From assembly GCA_002384315.1 (NCBI GenBank), contig DGBL01000234.1:1-23048 (forward strand): a DNA stretch of 23,048 nt, read 5' to 3'. The position numbers were made by a program, and so were the translations under genes. Position 1 is the stretch's first letter; the number at the start of each line of letters is the position of its first letter. Under the pieces are notes generated by a model. That model was given only the letters and a program-made list of their open reading frames with translations, ran no database searches and was not told the origin of the DNA. Origin of the DNA: Micrococcaceae bacterium UBA4005. GTDB lineage: Bacteria; Actinomycetota; Actinomycetes; Actinomycetales; Micrococcaceae. This document shows positions 1-7,017 of the stretch, in pieces.

Positions 1-1
1 C

Positions 2-484
2 GGCAGGCTGAGCGCGTGGGGTTTTGCCGGACCGTGGGCGGAGCGCCGAGGCTTCGACAGTATTGTGCAGGCAGCCTCCGGGATCGCCCTGCTGGAATCG
101 AAGGATGGAATTTCCCCGGGTGCCCTCCCGGCGCAGGTGCTGGACCACAGCGCAGGCTACCTCCTGGCCGGCGGCGTGCTCGCTGCGCTACGGTCCAACC
201 GCACGGAGGGTGGCTCATGGCTGGTGGAAACCTCCCTGGCCCGAATTGCCTCGGCGCTGCTCGCCCTCGCGAAAAGCCCGGCCGGTGGGCGCGCCACGGG
301 CTTCAACCCGACCGTGGAGACCGTCCAGGCGGCGGCCGGTGCGCTCAGCTACGCGCTGCCTGCCTTCCAGCTCAGGACGGCGGCTAGCGGGTGGCCGTTT
401 CCAAGCCACCCCTGGGCTGACGACGCGCCGGAATGGGATGCCTCCCCGACCCAGCCCGGCGACGCCGCGAGACGGCCTTTGTAA
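2..484 (+). CDS. CaiB/BaiF CoA-transferase family III, C-terminal part (5' truncated by window edge)
   Basis: This is the 3' end of a family III CoA-transferase, which moves CoA between acyl-CoA and a free carboxylic acid in the cytoplasm. The frame is open from the first bases of the window, so the start lies outside. The visible 160 residues begin with LSAWGFAGPWAERRGFDSIVQ followed by AASGIALLES, the family pattern of a Gly/Trp-rich stretch before RGFDSxVQAxxGI. Next comes LPAQVLDHSAGYLLAGGVLAAL, the conserved region where these proteins carry an Asp plus a Gly-rich helix. The catalytic Asp of the family lies further upstream and is not visible. The substrate cannot be told from this fragment. 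A small membrane protein gene follows 30 bp downstream on the same strand. An internal GTG at 65 is not the real start, because homologous sequence continues upstream of it. Confidence 0.85.
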   Translation, partial: GRLSAWGFAGPWAERRGFDSIVQAASGIALLESKDGISPGALPAQVLDHSAGYLLAGGVLAALRSNRTEGGSWLVETSLARIASALLALAKSPAGGRATGFNPTVETVQAAAGALSYALPAFQLRTAASGWPFPSHPWADDAPEWDASPTQPGDAARRPL

Positions 485-514
485 GCGTGGTGTCGTAAAC
501 TTTTAGGGATACCG

Positions 515-799
515 ATGAACCAGAATCCTTCGCGTGAAAGCCCCATCGACGCCGAGTTCACCCCGTGGCCCCGGCCGATCAGCGCGCCCGCACTCGGACT
601 GGTCAAGAAGCTCCTCCTACTGGTGGCCGCCCTCGTGGTGGTGAACCAGTTCCTCCCGGCGGACGGATTCAACGTCATGTTCAACGAGCTCTTCACCCTG
701 CTGCTGGTGATGTCATGGCTCGGCCCCGCTGGCCGCCTTCTCGCACGGTACTCCCGGCGTCGTCATCCCGAAGCAGGCACCGGTGGTGCAGGCAATTAG
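515..799 (+). CDS. Small two-helix membrane protein, unknown function
   Basis: A 94-residue protein with no family I recognise. An AGGGAT ribosome binding site lies 6 bp before the ATG. A polar N-terminus of about 26 residues is followed by two hydrophobic segments, roughly residues 28-50 (GLVKKLLLLVAALVVVNQFL) and 55-78 (MFNELFTLLLVMSWLGPAGRL). A basic tail (RYSRRRH) then suggests, by the positive-inside rule, that the C-terminus is cytoplasmic. It begins 30 bp after the CoA-transferase and may be cotranscribed with it. No function is assigned. Coding status is supported by the ribosome binding site, the typical GC3 pattern and the coherent membrane topology. Confidence 0.65.
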   Translation: MNQNPSRESPIDAEFTPWPRPISAPALGLVKKLLLLVAALVVVNQFLPADGFNVMFNELFTLLLVMSWLGPAGRLLARYSRRRHPEAGTGGAGN

Positions 800-1002
800 G
801 CGGTTGACCACGAGTTGCGATTCACCAGGCATCCATGCCTACTCGATCCTCAGACCCGCTCGGGTAACCACCTGTAAGCACCTCTAGCGCTGGCCAGGCT
901 CCCAACTAAACCTTCAGCCACCCTGGGCTTGGCCTTCTCACGTATGGAAAAATCCACATGTGTTCTTGAGGCTCTCCCCCTGTTATGTTAACCAGTCTTG
1001 TG

Positions 1003-1018
1003 ATTGAGTTGGCTCAAT
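1003..1018. promoter_or_regulatory. Perfect 6-bp inverted repeat upstream of the GlcG/HbpS-type gene
   Basis: ATTGAG-TTGG-CTCAAT is a perfect dyad of 16 bp, 27 bp before the ATG of the next gene. Its position and symmetry suit a repressor operator. The binding protein is unknown. The gap 800-1044 holds nothing else I can name. Confidence 0.4.
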
Positions 1019-1044
1019 ATTCCCCGGCAAAAAGGATTAGAGCC

Positions 1045-1464
1045 ATGTCCAGAGGAACCGTACTAGAAACCATCACCCTCGAAGAAGCGCAACGCGTCAT
1101 CGACTCCGCCGCACAAAAGGCCACCGAGATCGGCCAACCCATGAACATCGCAGTGGTCGATGCTGGCGGAAACCTCAAAGCACACGTGCGGATGGACGGC
1201 GCAAGCATCGGCTCAATCACCGTTGCAATCAACAAGGCTTACACGTCCATTGCGTTCCAATGCCAGTCCGGGGATCTCCAGGAAGCGACTCGCCCGCACG
1301 GCCCAATCTACGGCCTCAGCGACGCCCATGGCGGACGGATAGTAGTGTTCCCCGGTGGGATTCCGTTGGTCCGCGACGGGCGGATTATGGGGGCGATCGG
1401 TGTGTCCACCGGAACAGTCGAGCAGGACCAGGCGGTCGCCGAAGCAGGGGTGGAAGCTTACTAA
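1045..1464 (+). CDS. GlcG/HbpS family protein (DUF336)
   Basis: A 139-residue protein of the GlcG/HbpS family (DUF336, PF03928). Members occur beside glycolate or other catabolic operons, and HbpS of Streptomyces binds haem. Family features include ITLEEAQRVIDSAAQKATEIG at the start, MNIAVVDAGGNLKAHVRMDGA (about residues 33-53), AINKAYTSIAF, and the Gly-rich end FPGGIPLVRDGRIMGAIGVSTGT with closing helix EQDQAVAEAGVEAY. The length matches the family norm. An in-frame GTG/TTG extension back to 985 exists, but the ATG at 1045 has an AAGGA-like site (1031-1037) and begins right before the conserved domain. A dyad sits at 1003-1018. No enzyme partner is adjacent, so the biochemical role remains unknown. 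Confidence 0.85.
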   Translation: MSRGTVLETITLEEAQRVIDSAAQKATEIGQPMNIAVVDAGGNLKAHVRMDGASIGSITVAINKAYTSIAFQCQSGDLQEATRPHGPIYGLSDAHGGRIVVFPGGIPLVRDGRIMGAIGVSTGTVEQDQAVAEAGVEAY

Positions 1465-1602
1465 AGGCTACCGGGCCGAGCCCCGCAGCGGCCACGAACG
1501 TCCCAATGCCGTCTTTGTCCATGTCCTGCATAGGTACGCACGGAACCACCTTCAAAAAAAATAGTGAAGTACAGGGGACCTGAACGATGACCGACACAGC
1601 AA

Positions 1603-1851
1603 GTGTGCAGCACCATCGAGATACGCTCCAACCGCTCGCGCTACCACATCGGCATCGGACGAGTCCACGCCCGCAAACACATCCTGATGCTCATCCACGA
1701 CGCCAACGTCACCATCAGCGACGCCACCACCGGAGAAATCATCCGCGAACTCACCATCGACCCCAACCGGGACTACCAACCCAGAACATCCAAACAAAAA
1801 ACACCCCGGTCCGAAGACCGGGGTGTAACCGATGACCCGACTCATCCGTGA
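1603..1851 (+). pseudogene. IS481 family transposase, C-terminal fragment
   Basis: The reading frame gives YHIGIGRVHARKHILMLIHD, then a stretch with TTGEIIRELTIDPNRDYQP. This is the tail of actinobacterial IS481 transposases, whose C-termini typically read HIGIGRxHARTxVLMLxHD...TGELLRELTLDPxRDYQP. The integrase core with its DDE residues, and the N-terminal HTH, are missing, so the fragment cannot be active. The apparent GTG at 1603 is only the first in-frame start after the break. An ATG at 1587 preceded by GGGGACC lies in a different frame and may be the start of a host gene cut by the insertion or by later deletion. Confidence 0.7.
1792..1826 (-). terminator. Rho-independent terminator downstream of tRNA-Ala
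   Basis: Read on the minus strand, ACACCCCGGTC pairs perfectly with GACCGGGGTGT around a TTCG tetraloop (pair 1801-1811 with 1816-1826), followed at once by six T residues and then GTTTG. The 11-bp GC-rich stem, UUCG loop and T tract make this a textbook intrinsic terminator. It lies 48 bp downstream of the tRNA 3' end and inside the IS481 remnant, so it can end the tRNA transcript. Confidence 0.85.
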
Positions 1852-1873
1852 AGGATGTCGCGACTCATGACAA

Positions 1874-1949
1874 TGGTGGAGCTTAGGGGAATCGAACCCC
1901 TGACCTTTTCATTGCGAACGAAACGCTCTACCAACTGAGCTAAAGCCCC
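1874..1949 (-). tRNA. tRNA-Ala (anticodon CGC)
   Basis: The minus strand folds as a complete 76-nt tRNA. The acceptor stem GGGGCTT pairs with AAGCTCC (one G-U), the D arm is GCTC-AGTTGGTA-GAGC, the anticodon stem-loop is TTTCG-TTCGCAA-TGAAA with anticodon CGC, and the T arm is CAGGGG-TTCGATT-CCCCTA. The discriminator is A, and the 3' CCA is encoded (1874-1876). CGC reads the alanine codon GCG, common in a high-GC genome. A matching promoter lies at 1977-2006 and a terminator at 1792-1826, so it looks like a single-gene transcript. Confidence 0.95.
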
Positions 1950-1976
1950 GGGCCCTCTAGGGGACCGTGTGACCTG

Positions 1977-2006
1977 ATTCTATGTGGACGGACGGCAGCA
2001 TCACAA
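1977..2006 (-). promoter_or_regulatory. Sigma-70-type promoter of tRNA-Ala
   Basis: On the minus strand, TTGTGA (2001-2006) and TAGAAT (1977-1982) are separated by 18 bp. The predicted start is about 20 bp upstream of the tRNA 5' end. A 9-bp perfect inverted repeat (GGACGGCAG 1990-1998 with CTGCCGTCC 2016-2024) brackets the -35 element. It may also act as a weak stem-loop after the upstream oxidoreductase gene. Confidence 0.6.
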
Positions 2007-2042
2007 AATGGATAACTGCCGTCCGCGCCCCGCAAGCGCTGA

Positions 2043-3155
2043 TCAGGTCAGTTCGCTGTCCTTGATGTCGGCAATCGGCGTGAGCAGGGCAAAATCCAGC
2101 TCGGTACCTAGGGACTGGCCGTCGCGGACGCGGTTGGGCCAGTCGCGGTTGGTCAGCGCGGATTTTCCAAGCGCGACGGCGTCGGCCTGACCGGAGCGGA
2201 CCAGTTCCGCGCCTGCCTCCGGATCGTCTAGGTTTCCGTTCGCAATAACAACCACCCCGGAATGCCGCTTGGCCAGGGCCGCCAGCGAGTCAACGCCGCC
2301 CACGAACGCTGGATCAGCGGCGCGGTATTCGGTGGTGTGAATGTAATCGATCCCGGTAGCGCCCAGTGTTTCGAAAATCGTCTTGGCATCGTCAGTTCCA
2401 TCGCGCCAGCGGTGGTCCGCATCGCTGACCTTGGACTGGGAGATCCGAATCCCCACGACGAAGTCCGGCCGGACAGCGGCGCGGATATCCCGGCAAACTT
2501 CCGCAGCGAGCCGAACCCTGTTTTCGCAGGATCCGCCGTAACCGTCGGTGCGGGCGTTGAGGTAGTCGGTGAGAAATTCGTCAATCAGGTAACCGTTCGC
2601 GCCGTGGATCTCGACTCCGTCGAATCCTGCCTCCTGCGCGTAGAGGGCCGCGCGGACGAAACTCGCACGCGCATCCTCGATCTCGGCTGGAGTGATCTCC
2701 TGCGGCACCCGGTACGGGCCCACCCCGCGGTAAATCCCCAGCTGCTCCCCCTTAGGCCTAATCGCGGACGGACCGACCGTCACATCGGTGAACCGGTTGC
2801 CCTGGGACTGGGAGCCTGCGTGCATCAGCTGGGCGAAGATCAGGGCTCCGCCCTGATGGGCGGCCTCGACAACTGGCTTCCAGGCCTCCGCCTGTTCGGC
2901 ATTGGCAATGCCAGGCTGGTTGAGATAACCCTGGCTGTACTCGGTGTCGATGTAGGTGCCTTCGGTGATCAACAGCCCGAATCCACCGCGGGCGAACCCA
3001 CCGTAGTAGGCAACCATACGATTGGTGGCGCTGCCCTCAGCGGTCGCGCTGACGCGCGTCATCGGCGCCAGTACAACCCGGTTGGGGATCTCCGTTGGGC
3101 CGATCCGCACCGGCGCAGCGAGCGTTTCGTGAGCCGTCGTCAAAGAACTAGACAT
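2043..3155 (-). CDS. Old Yellow Enzyme family FMN-dependent alkene reductase
   Basis: A 370-residue cytoplasmic NAD(P)H:flavin oxidoreductase of the OYE family, which reduces activated C=C bonds such as those of enones and maleimides. The barrel begins LAAPVRIGPTEIPNRVVLAP followed by MTR, the family N-terminus. The substrate-binding pair His184 and Asn187 and the proton donor Tyr189 lie in HGANGYLIDEFL. RTDGYGGS and ENR follow at 202-213. GIRIS (235-239) and the C-terminal VIANGNL and ADAVALGKSAL segments form the FMN phosphate site. The start ATG has AAGGA 8 bp upstream. It is the last gene of a four-gene minus-strand set (deacetylase, asparaginase, MFS, OYE). In that context maleimide or another unsaturated imide is a plausible substrate, but this is inferred only. 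Confidence 0.92.
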   Translation of the reverse strand: MSSSLTTAHETLAAPVRIGPTEIPNRVVLAPMTRVSATAEGSATNRMVAYYGGFARGGFGLLITEGTYIDTEYSQGYLNQPGIANAEQAEAWKPVVEAAHQGGALIFAQLMHAGSQSQGNRFTDVTVGPSAIRPKGEQLGIYRGVGPYRVPQEITPAEIEDARASFVRAALYAQEAGFDGVEIHGANGYLIDEFLTDYLNARTDGYGGSCENRVRLAAEVCRDIRAAVRPDFVVGIRISQSKVSDADHRWRDGTDDAKTIFETLGATGIDYIHTTEYRAADPAFVGGVDSLAALAKRHSGVVVIANGNLDDPEAGAELVRSGQADAVALGKSALTNRDWPNRVRDGQSLGTELDFALLTPIADIKDSELT

Positions 3156-3202
3156 ATACGCAATCCTTTATCGTGGGTGGGTGTTCAGCGGACGGGTGTC
3201 GG

Positions 3203-3242
3203 GCCGCCCGGCAGCGGTATTTGGCAAGGGCTGCCAGGCGGC
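3203..3242. promoter_or_regulatory. Intercistronic stem-loop between transporter and OYE genes
   Basis: GCCGCCCGGCAGC (3203-3215) pairs with GCTGCCAGGCGGC (3230-3242) with one mismatch around a 14-nt loop. It lies in the 104-bp gap between the transporter stop and the OYE start. There is no T run after it, so an RNA processing, stability or partial attenuation element is more likely than a full terminator. Confidence 0.5.
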
Positions 3243-3259
3243 CTCGACAGTCCGTGGTA

Positions 3260-4627
3260 CTAGTCGGTCCGCGCCTTGCGGGGGTCGACGTTGCGGGCAC
3301 CGAGGATCAGCAGTCCGGAGGCGAAGATCGGCAGGACACCCCACCAGAAGGCCGCTCCGGTCCACGACATCCCCGCACTGAGCGACGCCGTGATCAGCAC
3401 ACCGCCAATAATGGCACCGACCTGGCCTGCGGCGTTGATGATCGAACCGCCCGTAGCCCGGGTGTGGACGGGAAAGCTCTCGCTGTTGAAGAACAGCAGC
3501 GACGCATACGGGCCGATGAGGAAGAACAGGCCTGCGCTGTAGAGAGTGATGATGAGGGCAAAGTTACCGTTCGGAGCCAGCAGCATGGCACCGAACGAAA
3601 CGCTGCAGAGAATCCAGCCGATGGAAATGGCATTGCGGCGTCCGATGCGGTCCCCGAGCCAACCAAAGAAGAGATAGCCCACAAAGGCTGTGGCATTGGA
3701 AACGATCAGGATCCCCAGAGCGTTGTCGAACGTCACGCCCTTTCCGCTCTCCGCACTCAGGATCGAGGTACCCAAGATCGCGAACGCCAGCACACCGAGC
3801 CAGCTCAGCAGGAACGAGAAACCGATGACGACGGTGGAACGAAGCGATTCGCCCTTGAAAGCAGCCGCGACCGGGGTAGCAGTCTCAGTCAGGTCCACGC
3901 CGACCGAGTCGGCCAAGGCGTGTGCCTCTTCGGTCTTGCCTGCACGCAGGAGCTTTTCGGCTTCGTGCCGAGCAACGAACTGGGGGCTCTCCTTGAGGTA
4001 GCGTCCCGCAATGTAAATGAAGATGGCGGGGAACGCGGCAACAACGAACGTCCACTGCCATCCGCCAATCGGCAGGATCAACGCGATCGACCCTGCTGCC
4101 AGAACCGATCCGACAGGCCAGCCGGACTGCACCATGGAGTAGATGAACCCGCGACGCCGGGCTTTGGCCGGATCCGAGTAGGCGTGCGCGAACATTTCAC
4201 CGAGATACGTCGCATTGATAGCCTGCTCTGCATACCCAAGCCCAGCGATCGAACGGATCAGGATCAACAGGACGAAGCCGAGCCCCGCCACCACACCGAG
4301 CACCCAGCCGACCGCTGCGGTGAGCAGCGAGGCGATGGCAGCACCCATGACCGCAATGATGATGCCCTTGCGGCGACCGATCTTGTCCACAATGGGGCCG
4401 ACGCCGAAGGCAACGAGCGCCGTCCCGACAGTTATCCAGGTGTTCAGTCCCGTCGCAGTGCTTGCTTCCCAGCCGAAGTCGGCTGCAATAACCGGAAGCA
4501 GATTACCGAAAAGTACGAAGTCGTAGACGGCGAACGTCCAAGCGAAGAAGCAGATCCATGTTGCAATTTTCACGTCCCGCGTGGTCACTTTGGACACTGG
4601 CGGGAGCGTCGATTCAGATATGGTCAT
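3260..4627 (-). CDS. MFS transporter, metabolite:H+ symporter type
   Basis: A 455-residue major facilitator transporter with 12 predicted membrane helices, in the branch of aromatic-acid and sugar/metabolite proton symporters. The loop between helices 2 and 3 carries the signature DKIGRRKG, and its repeat in the second half is GDRIGRRNA. A long cytoplasmic loop lies between helices 6 and 7 (about residues 205-265, starting YLKESPQFVARHEAE). The conserved helix-4 region reads RSIAGLGYAEQAINATYLGE. The N-terminus is short and cytoplasmic. The gene sits 86 bp after the asparaginase gene and 104 bp before the OYE gene, all on the minus strand, so it probably imports the compound these enzymes degrade. 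The ATG is preceded by an AAAGAGA-type site. The exact substrate cannot be read from the sequence. Confidence 0.88.
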   Translation of the reverse strand: MTISESTLPPVSKVTTRDVKIATWICFFAWTFAVYDFVLFGNLLPVIAADFGWEASTATGLNTWITVGTALVAFGVGPIVDKIGRRKGIIIAVMGAAIASLLTAAVGWVLGVVAGLGFVLLILIRSIAGLGYAEQAINATYLGEMFAHAYSDPAKARRRGFIYSMVQSGWPVGSVLAAGSIALILPIGGWQWTFVVAAFPAIFIYIAGRYLKESPQFVARHEAEKLLRAGKTEEAHALADSVGVDLTETATPVAAAFKGESLRSTVVIGFSFLLSWLGVLAFAILGTSILSAESGKGVTFDNALGILIVSNATAFVGYLFFGWLGDRIGRRNAISIGWILCSVSFGAMLLAPNGNFALIITLYSAGLFFLIGPYASLLFFNSESFPVHTRATGGSIINAAGQVGAIIGGVLITASLSAGMSWTGAAFWWGVLPIFASGLLILGARNVDPRKARTD

Positions 4628-4713
4628 GACAATTCTCTTTCTGATTGGTTTGCTTTTGTGACAGTGGTGGGCGGATTATTCCGCTTCCCCGGAGCCCGGA
4701 TATGCGTCGGGTT

Positions 4714-5727
4714 TTATAGAGTGCTGTTCAGGAATCGCTCCCGGATGTCCTCCCGCGATGCGCCTGCCGCGAGGAGCAGGGTAAGCAGCAACCGGGCTTT
4801 GAGCCCGTCCAGGACACCAGCGCTCAGCAGCCCGTTCGCAAGCAGGTCCTTCTCCGAACCGGGAAACCCGTAGGTTGACTCATAAAGCTCGCCGGCCCCG
4901 GTGCGGGTAGCGAAGACCACGGGGTACTTCAGCGCCGCTTCCGTGAGCGCTGGCATCAGTTTTCCTGGCACGTGGCCGCCGCCGAAGCTTTCGAGGACAA
5001 CCCCGTCAATACCCGCTGCGGACCCGACGAGGGCATCGATCATTGCGCTATCCATACCGAGTCCCAGCTTGACCAAGGCCACCTGGGGGATCGTAGATTC
5101 CGAACCCGCAGGCACCGCAATCCGCTCCGTCCGGAACCGTGGAATAACCGGAACCTGCACCCGTCCCTCCGTGATCCACCCGATCGGACCCGCATTGGGC
5201 GAGCAGAATGCTGTGACACTGCTGCTGTGCGTTTTCCGCACGAACCGGGCCAGATGTATTTCGTCGCCGAACACTACGACAGGCCCCAGCCCCGCAATTT
5301 TCCCGTCCACGGCGACCTGCACAGCTCCCACCAGGTTTGCCGGCCCGTCTGCGCCCGGCAGGCCCGGGTTTCGCATAGCGCCGGTGAGCACCACGGGAAT
5401 ATCGCTGGTGAGAAGGAGGTCCAACAGGAACGATGTTTCCTCCAGGGTGTCCGTTCCCTGGGTGATGACTACACCGACGATGCCCTCTGCCGCCATGGTG
5501 TCGATCAGTTGGGCGAGCTCAAGAATGTCTTCGATGGCAAGGTCGCCCGAAGGGTACTGCCGGAAAGTGGTCGCGGTGAGGGTCGCCAGGCCACGGATTT
5601 GCGGGACCATATCGAAGAGCGCCTCGGCCGTCAGCGTGGGGACGGCGCTGCCGCCCGACGAATCGGGCATCGAAGCGATTGTTCCACCGAGGGTAATCAC
5701 GGCCAGGCGTGGTGGGTGATGCGACAC
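4714..5727 (-). CDS. Asparaginase family amidohydrolase
   Basis: A 337-residue asparaginase/glutaminase fold enzyme that releases ammonia from the side-chain amide of asparagine or a similar half-amide. The first catalytic motif is AVITLGGTIAS with nucleophile Thr16. The second is VVITQGTDTLEETSF with Thr92-Asp93. Further conserved segments are PVVLTGAMR, ADGPANLVGAV, DGVVLESFGGGHVPG and the terminal TRTGAGELYE. No signal peptide is seen, so it is cytoplasmic. The start is a GTG with AAAGGA 8 bp upstream. It is 101 bp downstream of the deacetylase-like gene, separated by a perfect 12-bp stem. Beside an imidase-like protein, a role on succinamate-type half-amides is possible, but L-asparagine is the default substrate. 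Confidence 0.9.
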   Translation of the reverse strand: MSHHPPRLAVITLGGTIASMPDSSGGSAVPTLTAEALFDMVPQIRGLATLTATTFRQYPSGDLAIEDILELAQLIDTMAAEGIVGVVITQGTDTLEETSFLLDLLLTSDIPVVLTGAMRNPGLPGADGPANLVGAVQVAVDGKIAGLGPVVVFGDEIHLARFVRKTHSSSVTAFCSPNAGPIGWITEGRVQVPVIPRFRTERIAVPAGSESTIPQVALVKLGLGMDSAMIDALVGSAAGIDGVVLESFGGGHVPGKLMPALTEAALKYPVVFATRTGAGELYESTYGFPGSEKDLLANGLLSAGVLDGLKARLLLTLLLAAGASREDIRERFLNSTL

Positions 5728-5774
5728 GTTGTTGATCCTTTGACTCGCTCTGATATCGGGACGATTGACCCCTC

Positions 5775-5812
5775 GTGGAGGGTCCGATCCGCGGGGCAGG
5801 CGGACCCTCCAC
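5775..5812. promoter_or_regulatory. Perfect 12-bp stem-loop between deacetylase and asparaginase genes
   Basis: GTGGAGGGTCCG (5775-5786) and CGGACCCTCCAC (5801-5812) are exact reverse complements around a 14-nt loop, in the 101-bp gap between the two genes. No T tract follows on either strand. It may set the ratio of upstream to downstream mRNA through processing, 3' protection or partial termination. Confidence 0.55.
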
Positions 5813-5828
5813 TGGGACGAAAAGCTAC

Positions 5829-6743
5829 TTAGGGCATTTCGCGGTCAAAGGGGTACTGGCTGTTTTCCGCGAACGGGAACCGCTTCCTGAAGTCATCGGC
5901 GATCACCTCGAACGTTTCGAAGGACACTCCCGGGTGGCGCTGGATGTGCTCGAGGAAGCGCTCGAGCATCATCAGTACCTGGGGCCGCCCGGAAACATCC
6001 GGGTGGATGGTGATGGGGAAGATGGCGTAGTCGTACTCGCGGTACACCCAGTCGAACTGGTCCTGCCACATCTGTTCGATATCGCGCGGGTTGACGAACC
6101 CGTGGCTGTTCGGGCTGCCCTTGATGAACATCATCGGAGGCAGGTCATCGATGTACCAGCTGAAGTTGATTTCAACGAGGTCAATTTCCTTGCCCCGCAC
6201 AAGCGGCTTCATCCAGTGCGCGGCTTCCTTGGACAGGTCGATCTTCGTCCAGGTGTCGCCGGTGCGTGCATAGAACGGCTGGAAGTCGTGGAATGCCTGG
6301 CTGTGGTCGTAGGTGAATCCGTTCTTGAGCAGCAAATCGGTGGTCACGGAAGACAACTCGCACCAGGGGGCAATATAGCCACGTGGCCGCTGACCGGAGA
6401 ATTTCTCGATCAACTCGATGGATTTATTGAGGACGTCCTCTTCCTGTTCAGGCGTCATGGCGATCGGGTTCTCGTGCGAGTACCCGTGCGCCCCCAATTC
6501 GTGACCGGCTTCGACGATCTGCTCAATGCGGTGCGGAAAAGTCTCAATTGAGTGCCCTGGCGAGAAGAAGGTGGTCTGCAACCCGTACTTGCGGAAGAGG
6601 TTGAGCAACCGGGGAATACCAACTTCGCCAGCGAACATTCCTCGCTGGATATCGGCAGGAGAATCCTCTCCGCCGTAGGACCCAAGCCACCCCGCCACTG
6701 CATCGATGTCCACACCGATGCAGACCTTGATTTCCTTTGCCAT
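5829..6743 (-). CDS. Polysaccharide deacetylase-fold hydrolase, HpPgdA / cyclic-imidase-like
   Basis: A 304-residue NodB-fold metal hydrolase closely resembling Helicobacter pylori PgdA along its whole length, for example [61 protein letters not shown] and [18 protein letters not shown]. The metal ligands would be Asp14, His86 and His90. Arg-Gly-Tyr-Ile-Ala-Pro-Trp (near 145) and [13 protein letters not shown] near the end form the rest of the site. There is no signal peptide or membrane anchor, which argues against a wall-modifying role. This fold group also contains cyclic imide hydrolases and PuuE-type allantoinases. As the first gene of an operon with an amidase and a transporter, a small-molecule amide or imide hydrolase fits better. 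The ATG at 6743 has a strong AGAAGGAG site. The longer frame to 6908 has no such site. Confidence 0.85.
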   Translation of the reverse strand: MAKEIKVCIGVDIDAVAGWLGSYGGEDSPADIQRGMFAGEVGIPRLLNLFRKYGLQTTFFSPGHSIETFPHRIEQIVEAGHELGAHGYSHENPIAMTPEQEEDVLNKSIELIEKFSGQRPRGYIAPWCELSSVTTDLLLKNGFTYDHSQAFHDFQPFYARTGDTWTKIDLSKEAAHWMKPLVRGKEIDLVEINFSWYIDDLPPMMFIKGSPNSHGFVNPRDIEQMWQDQFDWVYREYDYAIFPITIHPDVSGRPQVLMMLERFLEHIQRHPGVSFETFEVIADDFRKRFPFAENSQYPFDREMP

Positions 6744-6841
6744 TATTTTCTCCTTCTGTATCAGTTCCACGAAAGCTAGGTGCCCCCGCTGGACGCTTTG
6801 CTCGCCTGCGCCGCCTCGGCAGCGAAAAGTAAGCAGTGTGC

Positions 6842-6854
6842 GCAATCCTTTGCA
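6842..6854. promoter_or_regulatory. Candidate LacI-family operator 1
   Basis: GCAATCCTTTGCA has half sites GCAA/TTGC around TCCT. The identical 13-mer recurs at 7018-7030, 176 bp away. Both lie in the divergent intergenic region between the deacetylase-like gene and the LacI-family gene. This copy lies 99 bp upstream of the operon start. Confidence 0.55.
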
Positions 6855-6885
6855 CTCGCTGTTCGATCCGGTGAACTGAGCGTAT

Positions 6886-6903
6886 GGGTGATCCGCATCA
6901 CCC
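6886..6903. promoter_or_regulatory. Perfect 7-bp inverted repeat in the divergent intergenic region
   Basis: GGGTGAT-CCGC-ATCACCC is an exact 18-bp dyad, different in sequence from the GCAATCC repeats. It may be an operator for a second regulator of the operon. No protein can be assigned. Confidence 0.4.
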
Positions 6904-6961
6904 GTCAAGGTATTTCTTAAAGAGATTTATCCGCTATATTGCAGGCTTCAACACCGGAATC

Positions 6962-7000
6962 GGCAGTCCTACCGATGTCGATCGGCTTGCTAGGGCTGCC
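6962..7000. promoter_or_regulatory. Nested stem-loop structure upstream of the LacI-family gene
   Basis: The outer arms GGCAGTCCTA (6962-6971) and TAGGGCTGCC (6991-7000) pair with one mismatch. The inner arms CCGAT (6972-6976) and ATCGG (6981-6985) pair perfectly around GTCG, with a CTTGC bulge. It could form in RNA from either strand. I do not recognise it as a known riboswitch. The remainder of the gap 6744-7122 holds the two operator copies and the 6886 dyad. Confidence 0.4.
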
Positions 7001-7017
7001 AGAACGGTGACTTTTAT

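Larger units (their letters stand above)
1603..1872 (+). mobile_element. IS481-type insertion sequence remnant (right-hand end only)
   Basis: Only the last part of an IS481-type element remains. The inner sequence encodes the C-terminal end of the transposase (1603-1851). The outer end is placed at 1872, because on the minus strand the element would begin 5'-TGTCATGAGTCGCGACATC, resembling the TGT-starting termini of IS481 relatives from actinobacteria. No matching left end or upstream transposase sequence is present, so the element is decayed. The right terminus lies 1 bp from the tRNA-Ala CCA end. The left limit is uncertain by about 20 bp. Confidence 0.55.

Noticed and set aside
3160..3169. 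GCAATCCTTT upstream of OYE as a third LacI operator
   Set aside because: It lacks the second half site and coincides with the AAGGA ribosome binding site on the minus strand, which explains it.
2262..3263. 333-codon open frame on the plus strand
   Set aside because: Antisense to the OYE gene, which has clear active-site motifs; no domain in this frame.
3173..4873. 566-codon open frame on the plus strand
   Set aside because: It is antisense to the MFS transporter and asparaginase genes, has low-complexity Arg/Asp/Gly-rich sequence with no domain, and follows from high GC3 on the opposite strand.
5775..6551. 258-codon open frame on the plus strand
   Set aside because: Antisense to the HpPgdA-like gene, whose similarity runs over its full length.
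5829..6743. Peptidoglycan deacetylase as the firm function
   Set aside because: Although closest in recall to H. pylori PgdA, it has no export signal and sits in a catabolic operon, so only the fold-level call is safe.
6744..6908. N-terminal extension of the deacetylase-like protein
   Set aside because: The ATG at 6743 has a strong AGAAGGAG site and matches the family start (MAKEI); the extension covers the operator region.
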